A stretch of 29,769 nucleotides of DNA from DATKNA01 sp035541595 (GTDB taxonomy: Bacteria > Actinomycetota > Actinomycetes > Actinomycetales > Kineosporiaceae). The first letter of the stretch is position 1; every line of letters begins with the position of its first letter. Below, piece after piece: positions 1 through 7,617 of the stretch. The notes under the pieces were generated by a model that saw only the letters and a list, made by a program, of their open reading frames with translations, was not told where the DNA came from and ran no database searches. The position numbers and the translations under genes are program-made. Location: positions 1-29,769 of the forward strand of contig DATKNA010000125.1 of NCBI GenBank assembly GCA_035541595.1. Direction: 5' to 3'.

Positions 1-99
1 GTCCCGGACCCTGATCTCCGGATCACGCGCGATGCACACCAACACATGCGCGTGGTTGGTGAAGAAGGTCCAGTCGGTCACGGCATTCAGCGTAGGCAT
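1..99 (-). CDS. Winged-helix (MarR/ArsR-like) regulator, N-terminal fragment
   Basis: The reverse strand opens with ATG at 99 and stays open for 33 codons to the window edge, so only the N-terminus is present. It reads MPTLNAVTDWTFFTNHAHV and continues LVCIARDPEIRVRD. A WTFFTNHAHVL start followed by an ARDPE.R.RD segment is typical of a family of small actinobacterial winged-helix proteins, in which a 'DVAERVGITERA' recognition helix usually follows just outside this window. The family is probably DNA binding; its ligand is not known to me. There is no good Shine-Dalgarno site, so the transcript may be leaderless. The gene is divergent from the methyltransferase at 305. Identification rests on recognition of the N-terminal signature only. 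Confidence 0.7.
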   Translation of the reverse strand, partial: MPTLNAVTDWTFFTNHAHVLVCIARDPEIRVRD

Positions 100-236
100 C
101 CTCGGCGCGGCCGGAGCGACCGCTCGGGTCACGCCGAGCCCAGGGAGGTGAGCTGGGCCCGCGTGACGAAGAGCGCCTCTCCCAGCTCCCGACCGTCGAC
201 ACGTCGGCCCGCAACTCTGGCACCCAGACCTCCCGT

Positions 237-270
237 GATCAAGGAATTCGTGGCGATCAAGGAATTCGTG
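237..270. repeat. Two direct copies of a 16-bp sequence, 18-bp period
   Basis: GATCAAGGAATTCGTG occurs at 237-252 and again, identical, at 255-270, separated by GC. It lies in the 205-bp gap between two divergent genes, 35 bp upstream of the methyltransferase start. It is clearly more AT-rich than its surroundings. It may be an operator pair or a member of a dispersed intergenic repeat family. The same gap also holds an 8-bp inverted repeat (GAGCTGGG at 150-157, CCCAGCTC at 181-188). Confidence 0.75.
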
Positions 271-304
271 ACATGGTCGACGCCGACGATTCGTTGATCA
301 CGCA

Positions 305-1000
305 ATGGAGAACCGGACGGGGAACGGGGATCAGCCGTGGCAGCCTAGGCGGGTGAACGACCTCGCCCGGTTCCAGCATCCGCGCTTCGCGAGCGCCTAT
401 GCCCGGACGAGCCTCGAGGCCGACGAGCGCGGGGCGAGCGAGCATCGTCGCCGGCTGCTGGCGGGAGTTCGCGGGGTCGTCGTCGAGGTGGGCGCGGGCA
501 ACGGCCGCAACTTTCCCCTCTATCCGGTGACCGTCACCCGGGTGGTCGCCGTCGAGCCCGACGACACCCTTCGCAGCATGGCGGAGCGGGCCGCCCGGAC
601 CGCGTCCGTCTCCATCGAGGTGCTCGCAGGCGACGCCGACCACCTGCCGGTCGCGGACGCCGCCGCCGATGTCGTCGTCACCTCGCTCGTGCTGTGCTCG
701 GTGCCTGACCAGGCGCGCGCGCTCGCCGAGATCGCCCGGGTGCTGCACCCCGGCGGCGAACTGCGGTACTACGAGCACGTGCGATCGGCACGGCGCTGGG
801 CCGGGGTCCTCGAGGACCTCGTGGCACCTGTGTGGGCGCTGGCGGCGGCCGGGTGCCATCCCAACCGCCGCACGTCTGAGGCGATCCGCGCGGCGGGATT
901 CGTGGTCGAGCGGGAGGAGCGCTTCACGTTCCGTCCTCTGCGCGGCACCCCACCGTCAGATCACCTGGTGGGCGTCGCGCGTCGACCGGCGTGGGGGTGA
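305..1000 (+). CDS. Class I SAM-dependent methyltransferase
   Basis: The 231-residue protein has a Methyltransf_11-type fold. SAM-binding motif I is VVEVGAGNGRNF (about residues 58-69). An acidic residue ends strand 2 in AVEPDD (about 81-86). GDADHLPVADAAADVV matches motif II/III, and the late motif ARVLHPGGELRYYEHV closes the core. The arrangement resembles UbiE-like and METTL7-like small-molecule or lipid methyltransferases; the substrate cannot be read from sequence. The start at ATG 305 lacks a clear Shine-Dalgarno site. GTG 353 is an in-frame alternative that would remove 16 non-conserved residues. The next gene begins 66 bp downstream. Confidence 0.85.
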   Translation: MENRTGNGDQPWQPRRVNDLARFQHPRFASAYARTSLEADERGASEHRRRLLAGVRGVVVEVGAGNGRNFPLYPVTVTRVVAVEPDDTLRSMAERAARTASVSIEVLAGDADHLPVADAAADVVVTSLVLCSVPDQARALAEIARVLHPGGELRYYEHVRSARRWAGVLEDLVAPVWALAAAGCHPNRRTSEAIRAAGFVVEREERFTFRPLRGTPPSDHLVGVARRPAWG

Positions 1001-1052
1001 GCTCCCGGGTCGAGACGCGCCGGCGGTCGGGCGGCGCGGCCGGTGCTGGCTC

Positions 1053-1058
1053 TAGGCT
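1053..1058 (+). promoter_or_regulatory. Candidate -10 box for a leaderless galM transcript
   Basis: TAGGCT fits the actinobacterial TANNNT -10 consensus. It ends 8 nt before GTG 1067, the spacing expected when transcription starts at the start codon. No Shine-Dalgarno site precedes GTG 1067, which fits leaderless translation. There is no convincing -35 box. Confidence 0.45.
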
Positions 1059-1066
1059 CACAGTCC

Positions 1067-2146
1067 GTGGGCGAACCCTTCGGCACGTTGGCTGACGGCA
1101 CCTCGGTCGAGCGGTACACACTGCGCAGCGACGCGCTCGAGGTCGGCGTGCTCTCCTACGGCGGCGTGCTGCAGTCCCTGCTCGCGCCGGACCGTTCGGG
1201 GCACCGCGCCGACGTCGTCCTGGGGTTCGCGGACGCCGGCCGCTACGAGGCCGACAGCCCGTTCTTCGGCGCGATCGTGGGCCGCTACGCCAATCGCATC
1301 GGCGGCGCACGCTTCGTGCTCGACGGCGAGATCTACCCGCTGACGCCGACCGACGGCCCGAACACCCTGCACGGAGGCCAGCAGGGGTTCGACGCGCGGG
1401 TGTGGTCCGTCGAGGAGGTGCCGGGCGCGTCGGGGCCGGCCGGCCTCCGGCTGTCCCTGGTGAGCCCGAACGGCGACCAGGGGTTCCCGGCCAGGCTCTC
1501 GGTCGCCGTCACCTACCGGCTCGACGGTGACAGCCTCCGGCTGGACTACCGGGCGACGAACGAGGAGGCGCCCGGCGGTCTCGCCACGGTCGTCAACCTC
1601 ACGAACCACGCCTATTGGAACCTCGCGGGCGAGGGCGCGGGGTCGATCGGCGACCACGAGCTGTGGCTGAACGCCTCCGGGTACCTGCCGACCGACGCGA
1701 CGTCGATCCCGGCCGGCGGGCCCGCGCCGGTCGAGGGGACGCCCTTCGACTTCTGCACCGCTGCGCCGATCGGCGCGCGCTGGCGGGCCGGCGTCGACCA
1801 GCTGGCGTTGGCCGGCGGCTACGACCACACCTACCTGCTCGACGGCGCCGCCGCGGGAGTCCCGCAGCGTGCCGGCCTCCCGCTGGCGGCCGTCGTCACC
1901 GAGCCCGTCAGCGGGCGCGTGCTCGAGGTGTGGACCGATCAGCCGGGCGTGCAGTTCTACACCGGCAACCACCTGACCGGGCAGCTGCGGGGCAAGAGCG
2001 GGCGGCTCTACCGCCAGGGCGACGCCTTCTGCCTTGAGACCCAGCACTGGCCGGACGCGCCGAACCGTCCCGACTTCCCCTCCACGGTGGTGCGACCGCA
2101 GCAGACGTTCCGGACGTCGACCATCTTCCGGCTGACCACTGCCTGA
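1067..2146 (+). CDS. galM: Aldose 1-epimerase (mutarotase)
   Basis: This enzyme interconverts the alpha and beta anomers of aldoses such as galactose and glucose. The 359 residues match the usual family length. Signature motifs are in order: GRYANRI (72-78), LHGG (101-104), NLTNHAYWN (177-185) with the catalytic-acid His181, GYDHTYLL (251-258) and LETQHWPDAPN (323-333) with the catalytic base Glu324. I chose GTG 1067 over an upstream in-frame GTG at 1043 because MGEPFGTL is a normal family N-terminus and a -10-like box sits just upstream. No other Leloir-pathway gene is adjacent, so a general sugar-mutarotation role is inferred. No signal peptide is visible, so the enzyme is probably cytoplasmic. 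Confidence 0.93.
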   Translation: MGEPFGTLADGTSVERYTLRSDALEVGVLSYGGVLQSLLAPDRSGHRADVVLGFADAGRYEADSPFFGAIVGRYANRIGGARFVLDGEIYPLTPTDGPNTLHGGQQGFDARVWSVEEVPGASGPAGLRLSLVSPNGDQGFPARLSVAVTYRLDGDSLRLDYRATNEEAPGGLATVVNLTNHAYWNLAGEGAGSIGDHELWLNASGYLPTDATSIPAGGPAPVEGTPFDFCTAAPIGARWRAGVDQLALAGGYDHTYLLDGAAAGVPQRAGLPLAAVVTEPVSGRVLEVWTDQPGVQFYTGNHLTGQLRGKSGRLYRQGDAFCLETQHWPDAPNRPDFPSTVVRPQQTFRTSTIFRLTTA

Positions 2147-2212
2147 TCGGCGCCCCCGCGGGACCAACGGCCCTGCCCGGCCCGGGCCCGGTCATGGTGG
2201 TCTGGGACCGAG

Positions 2213-2683
2213 GTGATGCGCATGCCCACCGCATCGGAGCCCGCCGGGCTGGTGACCCGGCGGCGTCGGGCGGATCAGCCGTCGGCCACGCCCCGTCCGT
2301 ATCGCTGGATCTTCACCGTGGTGGAGGCCTTCGTGGCCCTGGGCGGCCTGATCGGGACGGTCATGCTCGTCGCCGGGGTCGGCACGCCGCCGCTGTCGGC
2401 GATCTCGTCGCTCGGCCTCTCGAGCTGGGTCGTGCCCGGCCTCTGGCTCTTCGTCTCGGTCACCGTGCCGTCGGCGACGGCGGCCGTGCTCGCCGGCGTC
2501 GGATCCCGCTGGGCGCCCGTCGCCGTGCTGGTCGCCAGCGCCTGCCTCGTCATGGAGCTGGCCGTGCAGATCCCGTTCCTCGGGTTCAGTGTCTTCCAGC
2601 CGGTCTTCGGCCTGATCGCCGTCGTGATGGCCGTGCTCGCCCTGCTGGCCCGGGACGCCGGCTGGTGGCCTCGCCCTCGCTGA
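2213..2683 (+). CDS. Four-helix membrane protein of unknown function
   Basis: The protein is about 156 residues with an Arg-rich cytoplasmic N-terminus (TRRRRADQ). Four hydrophobic segments follow at roughly 35-57, 67-95, 100-118 and 122-146, and the tail is short and basic (WWPRPR). The helix-only layout resembles small actinobacterial integral membrane proteins with no assigned role. Three in-frame starts are close together (GTG 2213, ATG 2216, ATG 2222). The GAGG at 2210-2213 is best spaced for ATG 2222, so the true N-terminus may be three codons shorter. It sits between galM and a dehydrogenase, 43 bp from the latter, and may be co-transcribed. I cannot assign a function. Confidence 0.7.
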   Translation: MMRMPTASEPAGLVTRRRRADQPSATPRPYRWIFTVVEAFVALGGLIGTVMLVAGVGTPPLSAISSLGLSSWVVPGLWLFVSVTVPSATAAVLAGVGSRWAPVAVLVASACLVMELAVQIPFLGFSVFQPVFGLIAVVMAVLALLARDAGWWPRPR

Positions 2684-2726
2684 GGCCGCCGGGTGGACCT
2701 TCTCATGATCATGGCAACGCTCGACG

Positions 2727-3521
2727 ATGGAGAGCATGCCGCATCCTGAACCGCTCGCCGGCCGGGTCGCCCTCGTCACCGGTGCCAGCCGCCGCATCGC
2801 CATCGGTGCGGCGGTCGCGCGCCGGCTCGGCGAGGACGGTGCGGCCGTGCTCGTCCACTCCTGGCTGCCGCACGACGCCGAGCAAGAGTGGGGAGCCGAC
2901 CCGGGCGGCGCGGACGCGCTGGTCGACGAGCTGCGCGGCGAAGGCAGGCGTGCCGCGCACGTCAGCCTCGACCTCGCCGACCGCGCCGCGCCGGCTGCGC
3001 TCGTCGACACCGCGCACGCCACGTTCGGGCGGCTCGACATCCTCGTCGCCAACCACGCGCGCAACAGCGACCAGGGCCTGGAGGCGCTGACCGCTGACGA
3101 GCTCGACCTCAGCTACGCCGTCAACACCAGGGCCACGCTGCTGCTGGTCAAGGCGTTCGCGGACCGGCACGACGGCCGGGCCGGCGGCCGGGTCGTGCTG
3201 TTCACGTCCGGCCAGTACCACGGCGCGATGCCGGACGAGCTTCCCTACGTCGCCTCGAAGGGCGCCCTGCACCAGGTCACCCGCAGTCTGGCGGTGCACC
3301 TGATGGCCCGCGGCATCACCGTGAACTGCCTCGACCCGGGCCCGAACGACACCGGCTGGGCGGACGAGGAGACACGCCAGACCGTGGTGGCCCGCCATCC
3401 GGGCGGCCGCTGGAGCACCCCGGTCGACGCCGCGCGTGCCGTCGCCTGGCTCGTCGGGGACGAGGCGGACTGGATCACCGGGCAGGTACTGGCCTCGGAC
3501 GGCGGCTGGTCCGCGCGGTAG
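2727..3521 (+). CDS. Short-chain dehydrogenase/reductase (SDR)
   Basis: This NAD(P)-dependent oxidoreductase has 264 residues. The cofactor-binding motif is TGASRRIAIG (18-27), a variant of TGxxxGIG in which Arg-Arg precedes Ile. LVANHAR (107-113) replaces the usual NNAG. The catalytic triad is Ser161 (FTSGQ) with Tyr174 and Lys178 (YVASK), and the C-terminal ITGQVLASDGGW is characteristic of FabG-like classical SDRs. The SRRI.IG form is common in SDRs annotated as 3-oxoacyl-ACP reductase-like, but the substrate is unknown. ATG 2727 and ATG 2736 are both possible starts; neither has a well-placed Shine-Dalgarno site. A gap of only 49 bp separates it from the thiamine enzyme downstream. Confidence 0.88.
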   Translation: MESMPHPEPLAGRVALVTGASRRIAIGAAVARRLGEDGAAVLVHSWLPHDAEQEWGADPGGADALVDELRGEGRRAAHVSLDLADRAAPAALVDTAHATFGRLDILVANHARNSDQGLEALTADELDLSYAVNTRATLLLVKAFADRHDGRAGGRVVLFTSGQYHGAMPDELPYVASKGALHQVTRSLAVHLMARGITVNCLDPGPNDTGWADEETRQTVVARHPGGRWSTPVDAARAVAWLVGDEADWITGQVLASDGGWSAR

Positions 3522-3570
3522 GGCGACGGCCCTGGTGGTCAGTGGCCCGACGGGTGTGCAGCATGGAGTC

Positions 3571-5976
3571 ATGACGGCCGAGCTCGACCTCGAGGCGCTC
3601 GACGAGATCCAGCGCCGGGTGCTGTGGCTGTCGACGCGGATCGTCGACGCCGCCAACCGGGAGCGGCAGACCGGCGACGGCGTCAAGGTCGGCGGGCACC
3701 AGGCCAGCAGCGCGAGCCTGGTCAGCGCCATGACCGCGCTGTGGTTCGCGCACCTCGATGCCGCCGATCGGGTCGCGGTCAAGCCGCACGCCTCGCCCGT
3801 CTTCCACGCCATCCAGTACCTGCTGGGCAACCTCGACCGTTCGTACCTGACGACGCTGCGGGCCCGCGGCGGCCTCCAGTCGTACCCCTCCCGCACCAAG
3901 GACCCCGACGAGGTCGACTTCTCCACCGGCTCCGTCGGCCTCGGCGCCGCCGCGCCGCTGTTCGCCGCCGTGACCCGCCGTTACGTCGACGCCCACTTCG
4001 GGCCCCGCCCACGGTCCCGGTTCATCTCGATCATCGGGGACGCCGAGCTCGACGAGGGCAACGTCTGGGAGGCGGTCGCCGACCCCGCCACGACCGGGCT
4101 CGGAGACGTGATGTGGCTGGTGGACTTCAACCGGCAGAGCCTGGACAGGGTCATCCCCGGCGTCCGCATCACGCAGTGGCGGGGCCAGTTCGAGTCCGCC
4201 GGGTGGCACGTGGTCGAGGTCAAGTACGGGCGCACGCTGCAGGCGGCGTATGCGCGGCCGGGCGGCGCGGCGCTGCGCGCGTGGATCGACCTGATGCCCA
4301 ACGAGCAGTACCAGTCCCTGTTCGGGCTGGCCGGTGACGCGCTGCGCAAGCAGTTCCTCGACGGCGCCCCGGCGGGCGTGGCCGAGGTCGCCGCCGCCTA
4401 CCCGGACGACGACGGCCCGGGCACGCAGCGGCCCACCCTCAAGGTGCTGGTGACGGACCTCGGCGGACACGACCTGCCGGCCCTCCTCGACGCCTACCGC
4501 CGGTGCGACCAGGTGCCGGACCGCCCCAGCGTCGTCTTCGCCTACACCGTCAAGGGCTGGGGCCTGCCGATCGCCGGCAACCCGCGCAACCACTCCGCCC
4601 TGCTCACCGGCGATCAGATCGACGCATTGCGCGCCGGCGCCGGGCTGACGGTCGACGACGAATGGGACCGGTTCGATCCAGCCTCGCCCGCCGGCATCTG
4701 GTGCACCGTCCGCCGGGAGGCGCTCGCGCGCGCGCCCCGGACGCCGGTGCTGCCGGTCGCCGTTCCCGAGACCACCCGGCAGCGGACCGGCACGCCGATC
4801 TCGACCCAGGAGGTCTTCGGTCGGGTGCTCGTCGACCTCGCCCGCGACAAGGCCATCACGCCGTATCTGGTGACGACCGCTCCGGACGTCGCCACCTCGA
4901 CCAACCTCGCCGGGTTCCTGAACAAGACCGGGGTGTTCGCGCCGACGCAGCGGCGGTCGTGGAACGAGGACCGGATGCTGCGCTGGGCGGAGGGACCGGG
5001 CGGCCAGCACATCGAGCTCGGGATCTCCGAGATGAACCTGTTCCTGCTGCTGGGTCAGCTGGGCCTGGCGTGGGACCTGTCGTCGCAGCCCCTGCTGCCG
5101 GTCGGCACGGTGTACGACCCGTTCGTGCTGCGCGGGCTCGACGCCTTCGTGTACGGGGTCTACTCGGGGTCCCGGTTCGTGGTGGCGGGGACGCCGTCCG
5201 GCGTGACACTGGCCCCGGAGGGCGGCGCCCATCAGTCGACGATCACGGCGTCGGTCGGCCTCGAGTTGCCCGGCGTGACGTTCCTGGAACCGGCCTACGC
5301 CGGGGCCCTGGACTGGCTGCTGTGCCATGCGCTCGGCCGGATCGCCGCCGGGCCCAGCGGAGCCTCGACCGCCGTGCCGGCGGAGGACGGGGCCTACTAC
5401 TTCCGGCTCACCACGAGGCCGATCGACCAGGCTCCCTTCGAGGCCGCCCGGGCCCGGATCGGGGAGGCCGTCCTGCGTCGCGCCGTTCTGTCCGGTGCGT
5501 ACCGGCTGGTGGACGCGGTCGCCGACAATCCCGGGCATCCGGAGCTCGGCGAGCCCGGCACGCCGGTGGTGCACCTCGTCGGCTCCGGCGCGGTGCTGCC
5601 CGAGGTGCTGGCGGCGTCCGCCGAGCTCGCCGACGAGGGCATCGCCGCGCACGTGGTCGACGTCACCTCGCTCGACCGGCTGTACTCCGCCTGGCAGCGG
5701 ACCCTCCGCCAGGGCGTCCGGACGGCGACCGCGCCGAGCCTGCCGGGCGCGCTGCGGACGGCGTTCGGGGGAGCCGACCGTGGCCCGGTCGTCACCGTGC
5801 ACGACGCGGCCTCGCACGCCATGGCCTGGCTGGGATCGGCCCTCGGCGTGCCCTGCGTCGCGCTCGGCGTCGACCAGTTCGGGCAGTCGGGCTCGGTGCA
5901 CGAGCTCTACGAGCTCCACGACATGCTGCCGGGCAGCGTCGTCAACGCGGCGCTCGCGGCCCTCTCGCTGACCTGA
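3571..5976 (+). CDS. AceE/transketolase-like thiamine-diphosphate enzyme
   Basis: The 801-residue protein resembles homodimeric pyruvate dehydrogenase E1 and transketolase. The N-terminal domain has GGHQASSAS (41-49), HASPVFHAIQYLLG (73-86), GLQSYPS (101-107) and the ThDP/Mg motif GDAELDEGN (156-164), which pairs with DFNRQSLD (185-192). A transketolase-type pyrimidine-binding domain follows with LGISEMNLFLLLGQLG supplying the likely catalytic Glu. After it come APEGGAHQS and a C-terminal domain ending near 801. It is shorter than typical AceE (about 890-920 residues). No E2, E3 or lipoyl-domain gene is adjacent, so the acyl acceptor and true substrate are uncertain. I chose ATG 3571, where homology begins; the frame stays open upstream into the SDR gene. 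Confidence 0.85.
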   Translation: MTAELDLEALDEIQRRVLWLSTRIVDAANRERQTGDGVKVGGHQASSASLVSAMTALWFAHLDAADRVAVKPHASPVFHAIQYLLGNLDRSYLTTLRARGGLQSYPSRTKDPDEVDFSTGSVGLGAAAPLFAAVTRRYVDAHFGPRPRSRFISIIGDAELDEGNVWEAVADPATTGLGDVMWLVDFNRQSLDRVIPGVRITQWRGQFESAGWHVVEVKYGRTLQAAYARPGGAALRAWIDLMPNEQYQSLFGLAGDALRKQFLDGAPAGVAEVAAAYPDDDGPGTQRPTLKVLVTDLGGHDLPALLDAYRRCDQVPDRPSVVFAYTVKGWGLPIAGNPRNHSALLTGDQIDALRAGAGLTVDDEWDRFDPASPAGIWCTVRREALARAPRTPVLPVAVPETTRQRTGTPISTQEVFGRVLVDLARDKAITPYLVTTAPDVATSTNLAGFLNKTGVFAPTQRRSWNEDRMLRWAEGPGGQHIELGISEMNLFLLLGQLGLAWDLSSQPLLPVGTVYDPFVLRGLDAFVYGVYSGSRFVVAGTPSGVTLAPEGGAHQSTITASVGLELPGVTFLEPAYAGALDWLLCHALGRIAAGPSGASTAVPAEDGAYYFRLTTRPIDQAPFEAARARIGEAVLRRAVLSGAYRLVDAVADNPGHPELGEPGTPVVHLVGSGAVLPEVLAASAELADEGIAAHVVDVTSLDRLYSAWQRTLRQGVRTATAPSLPGALRTAFGGADRGPVVTVHDAASHAMAWLGSALGVPCVALGVDQFGQSGSVHELYELHDMLPGSVVNAALAALSLT

Positions 5977-6016
5977 CGCCGGGTCGGACCGTTCGGCAGG
6001 CGGTGCCGGCAGGCGG

Positions 6017-6220
6017 TCAGCGGCCGCAGCCGGAGGAGACCCGGGGGCGCCAGCCACTCTGGCTCTGCGCGCCCGGGCCGGCCACGTGGCGGACCGGCGC
6101 GGGTTCGGGGACGGAGGTGGAGACCACGGGCACGGATCGCCTGCGGAGATGGACGAGCCGGATACCGGACAGCGCGAGCCGTGCCACCACGGCGAGCCAG
6201 GCGACGAAGGTCACGGTCAT
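6017..6220 (-). CDS. Small single-helix membrane protein, hypothetical
   Basis: This 67-residue reading frame starts MTVTFVAWLAVVARLALSG, one predicted membrane segment (about 3-22). A basic stretch (RLVHLRRRS) and a polar Pro/Ser/Gly-rich tail follow. Nearly all codon third positions are G or C on this strand and frame, which supports real coding in the 375-bp gap between the thiamine enzyme and the GT2 gene. No clear ribosome-binding site is visible ahead of ATG 6220, and I recognise no family. The rest of the gap shows only a 10-bp direct repeat (GGCAGGCGGT at 5995-6004 and 6008-6017). Treat this as tentative. Confidence 0.42.
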   Translation of the reverse strand: MTVTFVAWLAVVARLALSGIRLVHLRRRSVPVVSTSVPEPAPVRHVAGPGAQSQSGWRPRVSSGCGR

Positions 6221-6351
6221 GGGTCCACGGTCCGAGGCCGGGCTGGGCGCACGCTGACCGTGAGCTGGGCATCTCCTCCTGACGCGGGCTCACAGATCGG
6301 GTACAGCGTTCCTGCAGATCCGTCCCACCAGGGCCCGGCATCGTCGGTCCC

Positions 6352-7617
6352 ATGGCCACCGCAGATCTCGCCGAGGCTTCGATCCTCGGCGCCCGCAGCC
6401 CCGACCCCCGGCCGGCGGTCGACGTCGTCGTCCCCGTGTACAACGAGGAGGCGGACCTCGGGCCGGGCATCCGGCGGCTGCACCAGTACCTCACGGAGCG
6501 CTTCCCGTTCAGCTGGCGGATCACGATCGCGGACAACGCGAGCACCGACCGGACCCCTGTGGCAGCGGCGGCCCTGGCCGCCGACCTGCCCGGAGTGCGC
6601 GTCGTCCGGCTGGAGGAGAAGGGCCGCGGCCGGGCCCTGCGGACGGTCTGGTCGGCGAGTGACGCCGACGTGCTCGCCTATATGGACGTCGACCTCTCGA
6701 CGGATCTCGACGCACTGCTCCCGCTGGTGGCGCCGCTGTTGTCGGGCCACAGCGACCTGGCCATCGGGAGCCGGCTGGCCCGCTCCGCGCACGTCGTCCG
6801 GGGCCCGAAGCGGGAGATCATCTCGCGGGGTTACAACCGGCTGCTCAAGCTGGCGCTCCGGGTCCGGTTCACCGACGCCCAGTGCGGCTTCAAGGCGGTC
6901 CGGGCCGACCGGGCCCGGGCCCTGCTGCCGTTGGTCCGCGACAGCGGCTGGTTCTTCGACACCGAGCTGCTCGTCCTGGCCGAGCGCACCGGGCTGCGGA
7001 TCCACGAGGTGCCCGTGGACTGGGTGGACGACCCGGACAGCCGGGTCGACGTCGTGACCACCGCCATGGAGGACCTGAAGGGGGTGGCCCGCCTCGGCCG
7101 CGATCTCGCCACCGGGCGGTTGCCCGTCGCCGAGCTCCGGGCGGAGCTGCGACGGCCGGCACCGGCCGACCGGGGTGCGTCGTTCGCGGGCCAGGCCGTC
7201 CGGTTCGCCGCGGTCGGCGTCGCGAGCACGCTGGCCTATCTCGCGCTGTATGTGCTCTTCCGGGCCGCCGTCCCTGCCCAGGTGGCCAACGCGGCCGCCC
7301 TGCTGCTCACGGCTCTGGCCAACACCGCCGCCAACCGCCGGTTCACCTTCGAGGTGTCCGGCCCGGCCGGCGTCGTCCGGCATCACCTGCACGGCCTGGC
7401 CCTGTTCGGCGCCGGCCTGGCGCTGAGCTCGGCCGCGCTGGCGCTGCTCCACGCCGTCTATCCGACGCCGACCCGCGCGATCGAGGTCGGTGTCCTCGTG
7501 GTCGCGAATCTGGTGACCACCGCGCTCCGCTTCGTGGCCATGCGCTGGTGGGTGTTCGCACCCGCCGCTCGGGCCGCGCGGCCCGCCCAACCTGTTCCCC
7601 TGGAGGAGACCCGATGA
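6352..7617 (+). CDS. GT2 glycosyltransferase fused to a GtrA-like membrane domain
   Basis: The 421-residue protein has two parts. Residues 22-250 form a DPM1-like family 2 glycosyltransferase with VVVPVYNEE (25-33), DNASTDRT (61-68), the metal-binding DVD at 112-114 (YMDVDLSTD), and QCGFKAVR in the acceptor region. Residues 277-410 form a GtrA-type domain with four membrane helices (AVRFAAVGVASTLAYLALYV, and later NAAALLLTALANTAANRRFTF). Such proteins transfer a sugar from a nucleotide donor to polyprenyl phosphate, and the GtrA part may flip or anchor the product. The stop overlaps the next start as ATGA, so the two are translationally coupled. Together they probably form a donor-making and donor-using pair for cell-envelope or protein glycosylation. 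Confidence 0.9.
   Translation: MATADLAEASILGARSPDPRPAVDVVVPVYNEEADLGPGIRRLHQYLTERFPFSWRITIADNASTDRTPVAAAALAADLPGVRVVRLEEKGRGRALRTVWSASDADVLAYMDVDLSTDLDALLPLVAPLLSGHSDLAIGSRLARSAHVVRGPKREIISRGYNRLLKLALRVRFTDAQCGFKAVRADRARALLPLVRDSGWFFDTELLVLAERTGLRIHEVPVDWVDDPDSRVDVVTTAMEDLKGVARLGRDLATGRLPVAELRAELRRPAPADRGASFAGQAVRFAAVGVASTLAYLALYVLFRAAVPAQVANAAALLLTALANTAANRRFTFEVSGPAGVVRHHLHGLALFGAGLALSSAALALLHAVYPTPTRAIEVGVLVVANLVTTALRFVAMRWWVFAPAARAARPAQPVPLEETR

Noticed and set aside
3475..6057. Long minus-strand open frame (about 860 codons) opposite the AceE-like gene
   Set aside because: In very GC-rich DNA the antisense frame stays open by default. Its translation is Arg/Gly/Pro/Asp-rich with no domain, whereas the plus-strand gene has clear ThDP motifs.
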